DNA from: Pseudomonadota bacterium
GTDB lineage: Bacteria; Pseudomonadota; Gammaproteobacteria; Xanthomonadales; SZUA-36
Assembly: GCA_015222805.1 (NCBI GenBank)
Contig: JADFVZ010000025.1
Coordinates: 1-49,845, forward strand
Length of the DNA: 49,845 nt
Direction of reading: 5' to 3'
The translations under genes and the position numbers were made by a program. Of this stretch, positions 26,001 through 33,270 are shown one piece after another (position 1 is the stretch's first letter; every line of letters begins with the position of its first letter). Below the pieces are notes generated by a model. That model did not search any database, was not told where the DNA came from, and saw only the letters and a program-made list of their open reading frames with translations.

Positions 26001-28413
26001 TTCCCTGTCTCTGGATAGCTCTGATTTTACCCCGGTTATTGCAGGTGAATTACTGCCGGTTAAAAGTGAACAGGCGTTTGTTCTTCAGCAGCCGATAACT
26101 GCACGGTATGCGCGCTTGCAATTAAAATATGGTTTTAATAAGGTTGCCTTCCCGGCGTTTAACCTGGGTGAAATAAAAGTGGTTGCCAGACCAGGGCTGG
26201 ATATCTCTAAAGGCAAGGGCTTTAACCTGGCTGATCCGCAGATGGGTGGGCACGTGGTCTGGTCGAACCCGTCCACTAGCGCTTCAGGTAATTGGGACAA
26301 ACTCTTATTGAATGATCCCGGTTCAGGCAGTCGAGTGCGCCTGAAACCAGGTCAGATACAGGACTTTGTCATCGGCTTCCAGCATGATCGGGCAGCACAA
26401 ATTACCCGAATTGAATGGTTGGGTGTTGAAAATATCCCCGCCGAGAAGAAGTTTAAGCAGGTATCCCTGTCTGTTAGTACGGACTCACCGCTGGGTCCAT
26501 GGTTGCCGATTGGTGACTGGGGTCTCAGTAACGCAGTATCGCCGGCTGTGTATAAGCTGGATCAGCCAGTATGGGCCCGCTATGTGAAGTTTTCTGCTAC
26601 CTCCAGTGGCTCTGAATTTACACAGATGCCGGCTTTGATCAAGATATGGGAGCGCCCGGTTGATACTGACTACCTGTCTATCCTGGGTGAGTGGGGTTTC
26701 GCCAGCCAGGCTGCGATATATGAAATGCAGCATCCGTTGCAGATGGATAAACCCCATGAGGTAGCACTGCATGATTCGAAAGCTGCTGCTGCAGCTCTGG
26801 GCTTCGATAGCCGGGTCAGTGGGCAGGTAGCCCTGGGTAAATATGAACACTGGTACAAACTGGATGTGCCGGCTGATCAGAATACCCTGACCATTACGCT
26901 CAGTGGCGACCCAACGGTTAGAACGGTCGCCTTCCTTGAGAACCATGTTGCCGAGCCGCAGCCCATGCGTAAACTCCTGCATAAAAGTACCTCGCAGCAA
27001 CATACCTACGAAGCCGTGGTTGAGCCCGGTCAAAGTTACTATTTAAGCATAGAAGAGCCGCCGCGAAATGTTGTTTTCCTCTGGGATACCAGTGCCAGTG
27101 TCGGTGCCTATTTGCCGATAATTTATACTTCCCTGATGGCCTATGCTGAGGATGTCGTTCCCGGGCGCGATAGTGTCAATATGATTCCCTTTGGTGGGCA
27201 TCTGCTGTTGCGGGACTGGTACGGGGAACCCTATATTTTACAAACGGTGTTGAACGATTACTCCCGCAAGGACAATTCCAGTGCGGCAGAGGCAACCCTC
27301 GCCCAGGCAACAATAGCCCTGGCGCCACGGGCCGGAACTAAAGCCATTGTGATGATAACTGATGCGGCAACCAGCCAGTACCCGACCATGTGGGATGAAT
27401 TCCGACAGGTGCAACCACGTATTTTTGCCCTTGGTCTGGGATCACAGGGAGCCTTCGGCAGTAATCCGGTGCTGGAACAGGACCTGATGCAGGACTGGTC
27501 GCGCGTTAATGGTGGTCACTATACCCATATGCTCAGTGCGGGCGATATGGAGATTGCCTTTGAGCGTGCCTCAACCATGTTGCGAAGACCAGCCGGTTAC
27601 AGACTGGAAGTTTCCAGCACATTCAGGGAGGCTCCCGGACCCGGGACACTGAAAGTGATTTCAGCAGGTAACAGTACCACTGGAGCGATCGAACTTATCC
27701 TCGACGCATCCGGTTCCATGCTCAAACGTTTAGACGGTAAACGCCGTATTGTGATTGCTAAAGAAGTGCTAACGGAGGCTGTTAACCAGCATATTCCAGC
27801 AGGTACGCCGGTCGCCCTGCGCGTATTTGGGCACAAACAGGCCAATTCTTGCCGCACAGACCTGGAAATGCCACTCAAACCGCTCGATCCAGCAGCTGCG
27901 GCGAAGGTTATCCAGTCAGTGAATGCGAAGAACCTGGCAAAAACACCGATTGCAGATTCGTTGGCTAAGATTGAATCTGACCTCAAGTCAGCAACAGGCC
28001 GAAAAATTATTGTCCTGGTAACCGATGGTGAAGAAACCTGTGAGGGTAAACCCGAAGAAGCTATCCGGAAATTGCAACAAAACGGTCTTGATCTTTCCTT
28101 GAATATTGTCGGATTTGCCATTGATGATGATGCCCTTGAGACACAGTTTGAAAGCTGGGCTAAACAGGGTGGTGGTCGCTACTTTTCAGCCAACAGCCAG
28201 GAGGGCCTGAGTGATGCACTTAAGCTGGCACTGCAGGTTCCCTTTACTGTTTACGATACTGGTGGGACAGTGGCTGGCGAGGGTGTAGTGGGCGGTGATC
28301 CAGTTGAACTGGAGCAGGGTTTTTACCGTGTGGTAATCGAGACTTCTCCACCGCAGGTGTTTTCAGAGGTCGAAATTACCGGTGAGAAAGAAAAACTTAT
28401 TGAGTACAAATAA
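23047..28413 (+). CDS. Giant secreted multidomain protein B (paralogue of A)
   Basis: 1,788 residues from the ATG at 23047, preceded by AAGAGG at good spacing and by a typical signal MKVLIKKYLLFAVLLIATSP ending at AAQ. Domain order equals that of protein A: EPN modules start near residues 29, 305, 424, 539 and 656, then the NEW3-like module, two discoidin-like modules (the second at GFNLADPQMGGHVVWS), a PPC-like module, VWA1 (DTSAS, near 1346) and VWA2 (DASGSM near 1550, TPIADSL, TDGEETC). The two align end to end with conserved Cys pairs (FTCPVDCEPND, ANSCRTDLE with GEETCEGKP). DNA similarity is patchy and B is more AT-rich, so the duplication is old or B arrived separately. Likely Sec-exported; surface retention mechanism unknown. 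Function not assigned. Confidence 0.85.
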   Translation: MKVLIKKYLLFAVLLIATSPVAAQPSFYETEPNNSPVEANPVSGSVVIMGAIQGEDQDGFKWTVSDVGAQKRWTFELRGIPGKLTVVDVIRVEYADNGVDVQATKRLFTLGSRDGLRLASIQDLVFEPGEYILGFASAGGGAGLYRPPSDSAAFMQKMDVAEVVGEEAESGGYRLTIRQGSSLYLKSNPVDRTNRESALTLRLGSADTAYLESTESWYRFDVNETDSDKLWDIYGQVPVGRQAEVSFQSQDGVVLAKTTADKEGKFSFPDLGLEVGSYNVEISAEEGGYIRSLASVSVGKRVAGAEAEPNDYWELANRIDFDQPLTGRIGKANEKDFFRFTLDEETTDQLLSLQLNTVAGQTLTMCLTNADGKDIQCRKGNGSVELSGLVLNPGSWGLSVRRGTEGTEYSIALSTGDGIVAGIEAEPNDKVEFSTAIPAKNRIKGTFTGKDDDFYTILITEKPQLWRIQVIGEQIHELAFYDGAGIESQRYRVPKGQRRVRLDNVFMLPGIHHIRVTGNDGGSYTLLLRPLGPPDPNGEIEPNDDTSRMQPLAMGQTRTGLLEDKADRDNYRFYLGNWDRIELTVEPPVDGEILANLYWDTSISKQFNLPEQGKAFTLEGVFPPGDYRLELKAKITSEAEYKLSLARLDRFTCPVDCEPNDSFAFASNFPRNHIVEGRVNQWRDDDWFKLPLFDQVTEITLKSEVRPSVNIVTREDLQHSIAKWDSEAGIFRGMLDAGQQYYLQVRGSADSAYRLEVGFPDRPITTAPPAEAGFNLILNLETLEVGAYRAFSQHVGGTLKILNTSGESVEVEIEAVTSDHRWRLELDLSTASIPAESELAIPISLQVPADAWAGHPVRISTRAVSKSGLQTETFLEVTAGGETLPVNPRHGWTIPSELLGGFNLAWDVFGGRWTGVEDHAIGTGFPLLLNGMAVENEGMSMRGGRKSDSEIIIELAGGEAVEVLGLIINQLSQADTSLFLRNVDFSLSLDSSDFTPVIAGELLPVKSEQAFVLQQPITARYARLQLKYGFNKVAFPAFNLGEIKVVARPGLDISKGKGFNLADPQMGGHVVWSNPSTSASGNWDKLLLNDPGSGSRVRLKPGQIQDFVIGFQHDRAAQITRIEWLGVENIPAEKKFKQVSLSVSTDSPLGPWLPIGDWGLSNAVSPAVYKLDQPVWARYVKFSATSSGSEFTQMPALIKIWERPVDTDYLSILGEWGFASQAAIYEMQHPLQMDKPHEVALHDSKAAAAALGFDSRVSGQVALGKYEHWYKLDVPADQNTLTITLSGDPTVRTVAFLENHVAEPQPMRKLLHKSTSQQHTYEAVVEPGQSYYLSIEEPPRNVVFLWDTSASVGAYLPIIYTSLMAYAEDVVPGRDSVNMIPFGGHLLLRDWYGEPYILQTVLNDYSRKDNSSAAEATLAQATIALAPRAGTKAIVMITDAATSQYPTMWDEFRQVQPRIFALGLGSQGAFGSNPVLEQDLMQDWSRVNGGHYTHMLSAGDMEIAFERASTMLRRPAGYRLEVSSTFREAPGPGTLKVISAGNSTTGAIELILDASGSMLKRLDGKRRIVIAKEVLTEAVNQHIPAGTPVALRVFGHKQANSCRTDLEMPLKPLDPAAAAKVIQSVNAKNLAKTPIADSLAKIESDLKSATGRKIIVLVTDGEETCEGKPEEAIRKLQQNGLDLSLNIVGFAIDDDALETQFESWAKQGGGRYFSANSQEGLSDALKLALQVPFTVYDTGGTVAGEGVVGGDPVELEQGFYRVVIETSPPQVFSEVEITGEKEKLIEYK

Positions 28414-28425
28414 ATGATGGGGACC

Positions 28426-28825
28426 ATGAAAAATTATACAATTTTAATGCTTGGTATTGTATTAACTACCTGTGGCGGTAGTAATGATGCACAGAATAAC
28501 GCTACCTACAAAATAACCATGGGTGAAAAAGTGTTCCAGGGGGAAGGGCACTGTTATCAGTTCGAAACCGATAAATTTGGTTTTATCTAATAAAAAATCA
28601 ACAGACAATGTAAAGATAAGGGGTGATCAATACAATACAGGAAAGATTGTTGAAAACTTGAGTTATGAAAGTTTTCACCTGGATGTCGAAGACAACGGAG
28701 TTAGCTATTCGGGGAAGACTGACCATTGGGATAAGACTGAATTGAGCATAAGCGGGTCTATGTTACTGATAAAAGATGGTGCTATCGAAGGTGTGAACAC
28801 AACTTTCGAAGTGATTTGCAAATAG
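28426..28825 (+). pseudogene. Frameshifted small lipoprotein
   Basis: The ATG at 28426, 12 bases after giant gene B, opens MKNYTILMLGIVLTTCGGSN, a lipoprotein signal with Cys16. This frame runs to DKFGFI and stops at TAA (28588-28590). The continuation (SNKKSTDNVKIRGDQ to TTFEVICK, stop at 28825) lies in the +1 frame. Joined near 28575-28590 they give a lipoprotein of about 132 residues with Cys in GHCYQF and VICK, likely a disulfide. The shift may be a real mutation, a sequencing error or recoding. Position suggests cotranscription with giant B. Family not recognised. Confidence 0.65.
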
Positions 28826-28839
28826 GGACGGTATCCCTG
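28824..28839. repeat. 16-base palindromic repeat, copy 1
   Basis: AGGGACGGTATCCCTG, with a 5-bp stem and 5-base loop, lies between the lipoprotein remnant and the SGNH hydrolase gene. The same 16 bases occur at 49227-49242. Confidence 0.6.
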
Positions 28840-28845
28840 TATTTG

Positions 28846-29610
28846 TCAGTCATTTAGAGAACTAACTTCAGTGCGGATAAGCTTTGCCAGCTCCTCTCCC
28901 CACAATCTGTAGGCAGGTTCTCCTGGATGGAATCCATCTACTGCTATGAGGTTTTGCTCAAAAGGAAATGGAACAGATAGAAAAGTGCATTGCTTATCAT
29001 TCCCGGCAAAACTTTCCATGCTGTTACTCAGTTTTTTAGCTCGCAGTCCCAACCACCAGCGCAGTGGTTGGGGCAGGGCGGGGAATAGATGCATTGGCGG
29101 CAGGCTGGATAAGATGATGTGCTGAACATGGAATTTTGATTTCAGTAGTTCAATAATGCTTTCCAGGTTATGCAGCCATTCTTTATCCCCGGTTTGGGAT
29201 GTGACATCATTTACACCAACCGATACGACTACAGTATCAAATACCTCATTCGGTAAAGATCTGAGCCTGGCAATAACCTGACTGGATGCATCGCCTGTCT
29301 GGGCAACTAATTTCCATGAGACTTCGTGGGAGGAACCAAGGGCTTTTATCAATCGGCCTGACAGGGCGTTCTTTTGAGTCCCGGCACCGACTCCAGCTGC
29401 CGCTGAATCCCCCAGGATCAATATTTTCATTTTAGGGCCTGTACCAAGGGTGCCAAAACGCAGCCCCTCAGGTTCAGGTAACCGTGGAGTTACACGCCTT
29501 ACGTAAAGACCCTGCCCCAGGAGCACAGGCGCCAGTAATACCCTCGCCAACTGGTAGATCATATTTGCTCCGAGGCTGCCTACTGCCATCACCCGGCGCG
29601 AAAGAAGCAC
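28846..29610 (-). CDS. SGNH/GDSL-family hydrolase
   Basis: 254 residues. The SGNH blocks are visible: block I ILILGDSAAAG with the nucleophile Ser, block III VVVSVGVNDVTSQ with Asn, and block V VDGFHPGEPAY with the Asp-x-x-His pair. An N-terminal segment of about 60 residues (NMIYQLARVLLAPVLLGQGL) is hydrophobic and may anchor the protein in the membrane. Such enzymes are lipases, esterases or acyl hydrolases of sugars and peptidoglycan; the substrate is unknown. The frame opens with GTG at 29610; an ATG at 29589 is an alternative, and neither has a strong ribosome site. It converges with the lipoprotein remnant. Confidence 0.85.
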   Translation of the reverse strand: MLLSRRVMAVGSLGANMIYQLARVLLAPVLLGQGLYVRRVTPRLPEPEGLRFGTLGTGPKMKILILGDSAAAGVGAGTQKNALSGRLIKALGSSHEVSWKLVAQTGDASSQVIARLRSLPNEVFDTVVVSVGVNDVTSQTGDKEWLHNLESIIELLKSKFHVQHIILSSLPPMHLFPALPQPLRWWLGLRAKKLSNSMESFAGNDKQCTFLSVPFPFEQNLIAVDGFHPGEPAYRLWGEELAKLIRTEVSSLND

Positions 29611-29703
29611 TCTTAGTTAAAAGATACTGTAGGCAAAGTATTATAAACGCTTCCGCCCGGAATGCGCTTAGCTCAAGATGCGCTAACTCAGTACTAGCAG
29701 ATA

Positions 29704-30072
29704 TTATGCGATAACAATATCGCCCTTGAGACTATCGAGGAAGGCCAATACTTCGCCACCTTCAGTTGGGCCAACGCCCAGGTCACCGGCAACACTGGTA
29801 ACGATCTCTATGAATCGTGTCCAGTCAGCTTCGGTGATCCCCATGCCCTTGTGGGCGAGTGCCATATCACGACCTGTGTAGTACATCTGCCCGCCCGTTT
29901 CTTTTACCAGGTAGTCGATCAGGAGCTGGAGTTCACGAGCGAGTCGATCTTCGCCGCTATCAGACCAAAATCGCCCCAGCAGTTCGTCTCCTCGAGCTTG
30001 CCTCACAAGCGTCGTTGAGAAAGTTGCAATGCCATCATAACCACCGAGTCGGGAGTAGAGTGAATCTGTCAT
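29704..30072 (-). CDS. Truncated haemoglobin, group 1
   Basis: 122 residues, the size of group 1 (trHbN) globins. It begins SLYSRLGGYDGIATFSTTLV, the usual YxxLGGxxAI start, and has the proximal haem ligand in DMALAHKGMGI (His74). The distal B10 Tyr common in this group is not obvious, since the aligned region reads ATFSTTL; this could alter oxygen or NO handling. Proposed roles of the family are NO dioxygenation or oxygen binding in the cytoplasm. AGGAAG precedes the ATG. It is separated from the SGNH gene by 93 bases. Confidence 0.88.
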   Translation of the reverse strand: MTDSLYSRLGGYDGIATFSTTLVRQARGDELLGRFWSDSGEDRLARELQLLIDYLVKETGGQMYYTGRDMALAHKGMGITEADWTRFIEIVTSVAGDLGVGPTEGGEVLAFLDSLKGDIVIA

Positions 30073-30327
30073 AATCTTTCTTCCTTTTCCTGTTTATCGC
30101 AGCCTTGAACTGCCTTGAGTTATGAACCTCGATCAGGGTAAATCCCCGATGACTGAACACAACGTACATAAAAAGAATAGACGTTAACTTAAATTTTATC
30201 TATAAAAAATAATTTCGCCTGCCAATAGAACTAGTGTGTGTATCTAGGTTGTTCACACTCAGTGCATAGCTGATGACTTCCCGCAGGGGGTAATAAACAA
30301 TACAGAGTGCGTTTCTAGTTAGCTGGT

Positions 30328-30855
30328 TTACCACTGCTCTGGTGAGTTTAATGAGGATGCACATTGAACAATCCCCTGCGTATTGGCAAGTATGCCACCT
30401 ACTAGTTCCTGAGCCATCCAGGCTTCTTCAGGGTAACTCAGTTTTTGGGGTGGTTTAAGCTTGTGGCCTGCCTTGAAGCCAGTACGTATGTAATAATTCG
30501 GGTCGCCATAAACAAGCACTATCTTCCCACCGCGATCTTTCAGGACCTCAAGCCCCTGATTTATTAACTGTGTCCCTAAGCCCTTGCTTTGTGCAAATTT
30601 TAAAACCGCTAAAGGAGACAGGATATAAGCTGAAACGCCCTCGGCACCTGTAATGCTTGCTGAACTGAAAATAATATTGCCAATAATCTCGTTATCCTGT
30701 TCTGCGACAAGCGACAAAAATGGGAGTGCTGCTCTGTCTTCTAAAAGATCAATGGCCAGTTGAGAGGCAGTTTCCCCCTCAGCTTGAGAAAATGCATTTT
30801 GGTGAACCTTGCGGATGCCTTCTTTATCACTTTCAAGTGATTCCCTGATGTTCAT
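30328..30855 (-). CDS. GNAT-family N-acetyltransferase (YhbS-like)
   Basis: 175 residues. MNIRESLESDKEGIRKVHQNAF is the usual N-terminal strand-helix. The acetyl-CoA-binding block is LSPLAVLKFAQSKGLGTQLI, where the canonical Q/RxxGxG/A appears as QSKGLG. VYGDPNYYIRTGFKAG matches YhbS-type GNATs. Substrate not predictable. GAGGAG sits 8 bases before the ATG, a strong ribosome site. Confidence 0.86.
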   Translation of the reverse strand: MNIRESLESDKEGIRKVHQNAFSQAEGETASQLAIDLLEDRAALPFLSLVAEQDNEIIGNIIFSSASITGAEGVSAYILSPLAVLKFAQSKGLGTQLINQGLEVLKDRGGKIVLVYGDPNYYIRTGFKAGHKLKPPQKLSYPEEAWMAQELVGGILANTQGIVQCASSLNSPEQW

Positions 30856-30882
30856 TGGTGCTCCTCAATAGCCTATGGACGT

Positions 30883-30910
30883 AGTAGTTCTACAGTGTGT
30901 TAGAACTACT
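30883..30910 (-). terminator. 10-bp hairpin between small genes
   Basis: AGTAGTTCTA and TAGAACTACT form a perfect stem with an 8-base loop, downstream of the gene ending at 30955 and before the GNAT gene. No U-tract follows, so it is termination-like at best. Confidence 0.4.
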
Positions 30911-30954
30911 GGGACTGAAGGCCGTATCCAGGATCCTGATGAATTTTGAATAGA

Positions 30955-31371
30955 TCACTGAACTTGAACACGCCAGGTAATTGTCGTGCTTTGTTCTTTT
31001 GTTGGACCACCGGACACTGTAAATTCATCAGTACCAATAAATCCACTATTGGGTATATAAATAACCTGAACAGCTTCGATCGGCAGTCCTACACATCCTT
31101 CCAGGCTTCCTGCCATTAACCTTCCACCACCAAAGTTGCCGATTGTACTAATGATCTTCTGAAACTGAACTTCACCATGTTCAGGTTCTACTACAAGGTC
31201 TACTACAGCAGGTAAATGTGCACATACTTTATTCCAGTAGTGTATTCGTGATACTTCAATAGAATTCCCCTGTTGTATCTCAATATGCCGTATTTCTTCA
31301 GCCTGCACAAAATTAGAAAATATCAGCAAGATAATCATTGTAAGCATTGATAATATTCTATTAAAAATCAT
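30955..31371 (-). CDS. Secreted protein with Ig/cadherin-like fold signature
   Basis: 138 residues. A signal peptide (about 1-24, ending FVQAEE) precedes a beta-rich domain. VIYIPNSGFIGTDEFTVSG is the strand signature common in bacterial Ig/cadherin-like modules. Two cysteines (NKVCAHLP and LEGCVGL) may pair. Likely periplasmic or secreted; function unknown. No strong ribosome site. It lies just after the last attC-like site (31396-31498), so it could be a cassette that lost its own attC or the chromosomal flank of the array. Confidence 0.65.
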   Translation of the reverse strand: MIFNRILSMLTMIILLIFSNFVQAEEIRHIEIQQGNSIEVSRIHYWNKVCAHLPAVVDLVVEPEHGEVQFQKIISTIGNFGGGRLMAGSLEGCVGLPIEAVQVIYIPNSGFIGTDEFTVSGGPTKEQSTTITWRVQVQ

Positions 31372-31395
31372 AAGTTACTTACTTCTTATTTATGT

Positions 31396-31498
31396 TGTTA
31401 ACGTTTGAGCTCAGTTGACCAATAATACGAAGTGTAGCATAGCAAAATCGGCGTCCTGACTGGTCAACTGTAGCGCTTGTATGGCTTACGTGTTAGTT
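31396..31498 (-). other. attC-like site 3 (after DoxX-like gene)
   Basis: 103 bases. In gene orientation the R''-like box is AACTAAC (31492-31498), containing the stop codon of the DoxX-like gene. A perfect 10-bp stem, CAGTTGACCA (31461-31470) with TGGTCAACTG (31412-31421), forms the inner arms. The R'-like end is GTTAACA (31396-31402), which departs from GTTRRRY at two positions. This is the weakest of the three. Confidence 0.45.
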
Positions 31499-31837
31499 AC
31501 GCGTGATTTTTGCAGTTTGATAAATGACTACACCGGCCAAAGCGATCGGTAATATTGAAAACATGCCAAATGCCAAATTACCCTGAATAAAAATCAAAAC
31601 GGTTGAAACAACAAACGCTGTAGCAGCTAAAACCGCGCCAAACATTCTTGTTTTTTTCGTGGCAAGTAAAACACCACCCGCAATCTGAATTATCCCGAAT
31701 GCAATAATTAGAATTTTGCTCAATCCAACACTTTGCAAAAACTCCATTTCCTGTGGCGCTTGTATTACTTTGGCCAGGCCAGCCGAAATACTTAAAAGCG
31801 CTATTACCGCAATGATTAGAATGTTGATTATCTTCAC
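31493..31837 (-). CDS. DoxX-like small membrane protein
   Basis: 114 residues with four membrane helices: INILIIAVIALLSISAGLAK, LIIAFGIIQIAGGVLLA, MFGAVLAATAFVVSTVLIFI and a last one near FGMFSILPIALAGVV. The pattern and the AKVIQAPQEMEFLQSVG loop fit the DoxX-like family of four-helix inner-membrane proteins, mostly uncharacterised. It lies between two attC-like sites in the same orientation as its neighbours, and its stop codon lies inside the 3' site, as is usual for an integron cassette gene. Confidence 0.7.
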   Translation of the reverse strand: MKIINILIIAVIALLSISAGLAKVIQAPQEMEFLQSVGLSKILIIAFGIIQIAGGVLLATKKTRMFGAVLAATAFVVSTVLIFIQGNLAFGMFSILPIALAGVVIYQTAKITRN

Positions 31838-31869
31838 TTCGATGTACTCTTCCGGTTACTTTGTCTTAC

Positions 31870-31965
31870 ACTTAACGACTCAGCTCATGGGGTTTTGCGA
31901 AGCGCGCAAAACAGTGTCACGAAAAAAAAGGCGCTTTACGATCCACTTTCATGTTCTTGTTATAT
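31870..31965 (-). other. attC-like site 2 (after RimJ-like GNAT gene)
   Basis: 96 bases. In gene orientation R'' is ATATAAC (31959-31965), 7 bases past the stop, and R' is GTTAAGT (31870-31876), which fits GTTRRRY. An internal hairpin GTTTTGCG/CGCAAAAC lies between. R'' is the exact reverse complement of the R' box at the start of the same cassette (32491-32497), as expected for a cassette that was once circular. Confidence 0.65.
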
Positions 31966-31971
31966 CTCGTT

Positions 31972-32487
31972 TTATAAAGCCACTTGATATATATCTATTT
32001 CAAACCCACGGAATACCGAGGATTTAATAAATTGAAAGCCAGCCCTGTTTACCGCTTTAACAGAGGTGATATTCGCTGGTTCGATTAGTGCATGTACCGC
32101 TTTAAGCTTTAAAGATTTTTTAGCGAAATCTAATACACCATGTGTCGACTCAACAGCATAGCCTTTACCTTGCTGGTCAATGACAAGACGACAATTGATA
32201 TGTATAACATCATCAGTACCCACTTTATGTTTATTAAGGCCACACACACCAACAAACTCATTTGTAACAGAGTTGTAAATTGCCCAATGACCATAACCAT
32301 TTAGTTTATATTGATTTTTGCAATTAGCTATATAATCACAAATCTGTTCTTTGGTGTGAACGCCTACTGTTGAGTATCTCATTACTTCAGGATCAGCTAA
32401 TACTTTTGATAGGTCTTTAGCATCCTCATTCGTAATTTGACGGATACATAACCTTTCAGTTTCAACAATAGTCAACTCAAACCCCAA
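31972..32487 (-). CDS. RimJ/RimL-type GNAT acetyltransferase (cassette gene)
   Basis: 171 residues starting with TTG at 32487. ETERLCIRQITNEDAKDLSK is the RimJ-like start. WAIYNSVTNEFVGVCGL gives the central strands, and RLVIDQQGKGYAVEST carries the acetyl-CoA loop QQGKGY. SVKAVNRAGFQFIKSSVFRG closes the fold. Target unknown; family members acetylate protein N-termini or small molecules. A GAGG in the preceding attC-like site may act as ribosome site. Flanked on both sides by attC-like palindromes. Confidence 0.8.
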   Translation of the reverse strand: MGFELTIVETERLCIRQITNEDAKDLSKVLADPEVMRYSTVGVHTKEQICDYIANCKNQYKLNGYGHWAIYNSVTNEFVGVCGLNKHKVGTDDVIHINCRLVIDQQGKGYAVESTHGVLDFAKKSLKLKAVHALIEPANITSVKAVNRAGFQFIKSSVFRGFEIDIYQVAL

Positions 32488-32490
32488 GAG

Positions 32491-32553
32491 ATATAACGCC
32501 TCAGCTAACAGGCGCCAACTTAGTTGGCGTCCTTGTTGAGTGTTTGGTTAGGC
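32491..32553 (-). other. attC-like site 1 (after four-helix membrane protein gene)
   Basis: 63 bases, the clearest site. In gene orientation R'' GCCTAAC (32547-32553) is followed by arms CTCAACAAGG...GCC and GGC...CCTGTTAGCTGAG around the AACTAAGTT loop, then R' GTTATAT (32491-32497). The left and right arms pair with unpaired bases on one side, as in attC folded on its bottom strand. The upstream gene's TGA stop (32501-32503) lies inside the site. Confidence 0.7.
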
Positions 32554-32962
32554 GATGAACGATAAGCACAGCCACAGGTAGAACAGCAAGGCCAAAAATC
32601 CAACCTGGAACATATGTGTACCAGGGTACGAATTGTGTAAGTCGCGCCGGCTCAGTGATTAGTAGCCAGTTTGTAAACACAAACACTGGGAGAACTGCCA
32701 CTGCAAGATAAAGCCATATGCTTTTGGGACGTAATTTATTTATGACATATGCAGCGGGTAACGACAGTAAAACATTTGTAAAAAAATCTATCAGAAAAAT
32801 GACAACTCTAAGAGAGAGTCCCTGTAACCCAAGGTCATTAAGCCATAAAAACACGGGTGAATAAACACCGATGTACGCCCAATAAACAGTAAGTAAAAAC
32901 ATCTGAGCGGTGCCAATTACAATCGCTATTACGATTGATATAGGTAAACTTTGAAAACTCAT
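32501..32962 (-). CDS. Four-helix membrane protein of unknown function (cassette gene)
   Basis: 153 residues with four membrane helices: ISIVIAIVIGTAQMFLLTVY, VVIFLIDFFTNVLLSLPAAY, LYLAVAVLPVFVFTNWLLI and VPGWIFGLAVLPVAVLIVHR. Not recognised. A very strong AAGGAGG precedes the ATG. The C-terminal tail (HSTRTPTKLAPVS) is encoded by the attC-like site, a common feature of cassette genes. Probably the first cassette of the array; no matching GTTAGGC box is evident upstream, only ATTAAGC. Confidence 0.6.
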   Translation of the reverse strand: MSFQSLPISIVIAIVIGTAQMFLLTVYWAYIGVYSPVFLWLNDLGLQGLSLRVVIFLIDFFTNVLLSLPAAYVINKLRPKSIWLYLAVAVLPVFVFTNWLLITEPARLTQFVPWYTYVPGWIFGLAVLPVAVLIVHRLTKHSTRTPTKLAPVS

Positions 32963-33270
32963 ACTACCCCTCCTTTCGCTTAATTTTCATTTAGGTGGAA
33001 ATTCCTGCTTATCTGGAAAATTTTCCATATATGCAGGGCCTTTTTATTGTATCTTGTAACCAAGATCATTGATTTGCAAGAAGAAATGTTTTGTTGAGTA
33101 AATATACTTCCTATTTATCAGCAATTTATTCCATATAATTCGGCAAAATGCCTCAACGGATTACGGGTAAGTCATTGATTGTTGAAATTGTGGATTATGA
33201 ATGGGCCGCATTTGCACAGTGGAAGCGGCCTACGCCAAAATGACTAAAAGCACACAATAATCACTTATTC
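32963..33270. other. 308-base gap between cassette-like genes and his operon
   Basis: AT-rich with no reading frame of note. A hairpin GGCCGC (33204-33209) with GCGGCC (33225-33230) lies about 40 bases past the hisIE stop. It could help end his transcription, though no U-tract follows. Confidence 0.5.

Noticed and set aside
26485-27033. 182-residue minus-strand frame inside giant gene B
   Set aside because: Shadow of the VWA protein coding frame; no signal or ribosome site.
30240-30330. Possible fourth attC site after the YhbS-like GNAT gene
   Set aside because: A GCTAAC box is present but no paired arms and no R' box follow.
30883-30910. attC for the Ig-like secreted gene
   Set aside because: A simple symmetric hairpin without R''/R' boxes; better read as a terminator-like structure.
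33204-33230. attC or REP element after hisIE
   Set aside because: Only a 6-bp stem with a long loop; no R boxes and no second copy seen.
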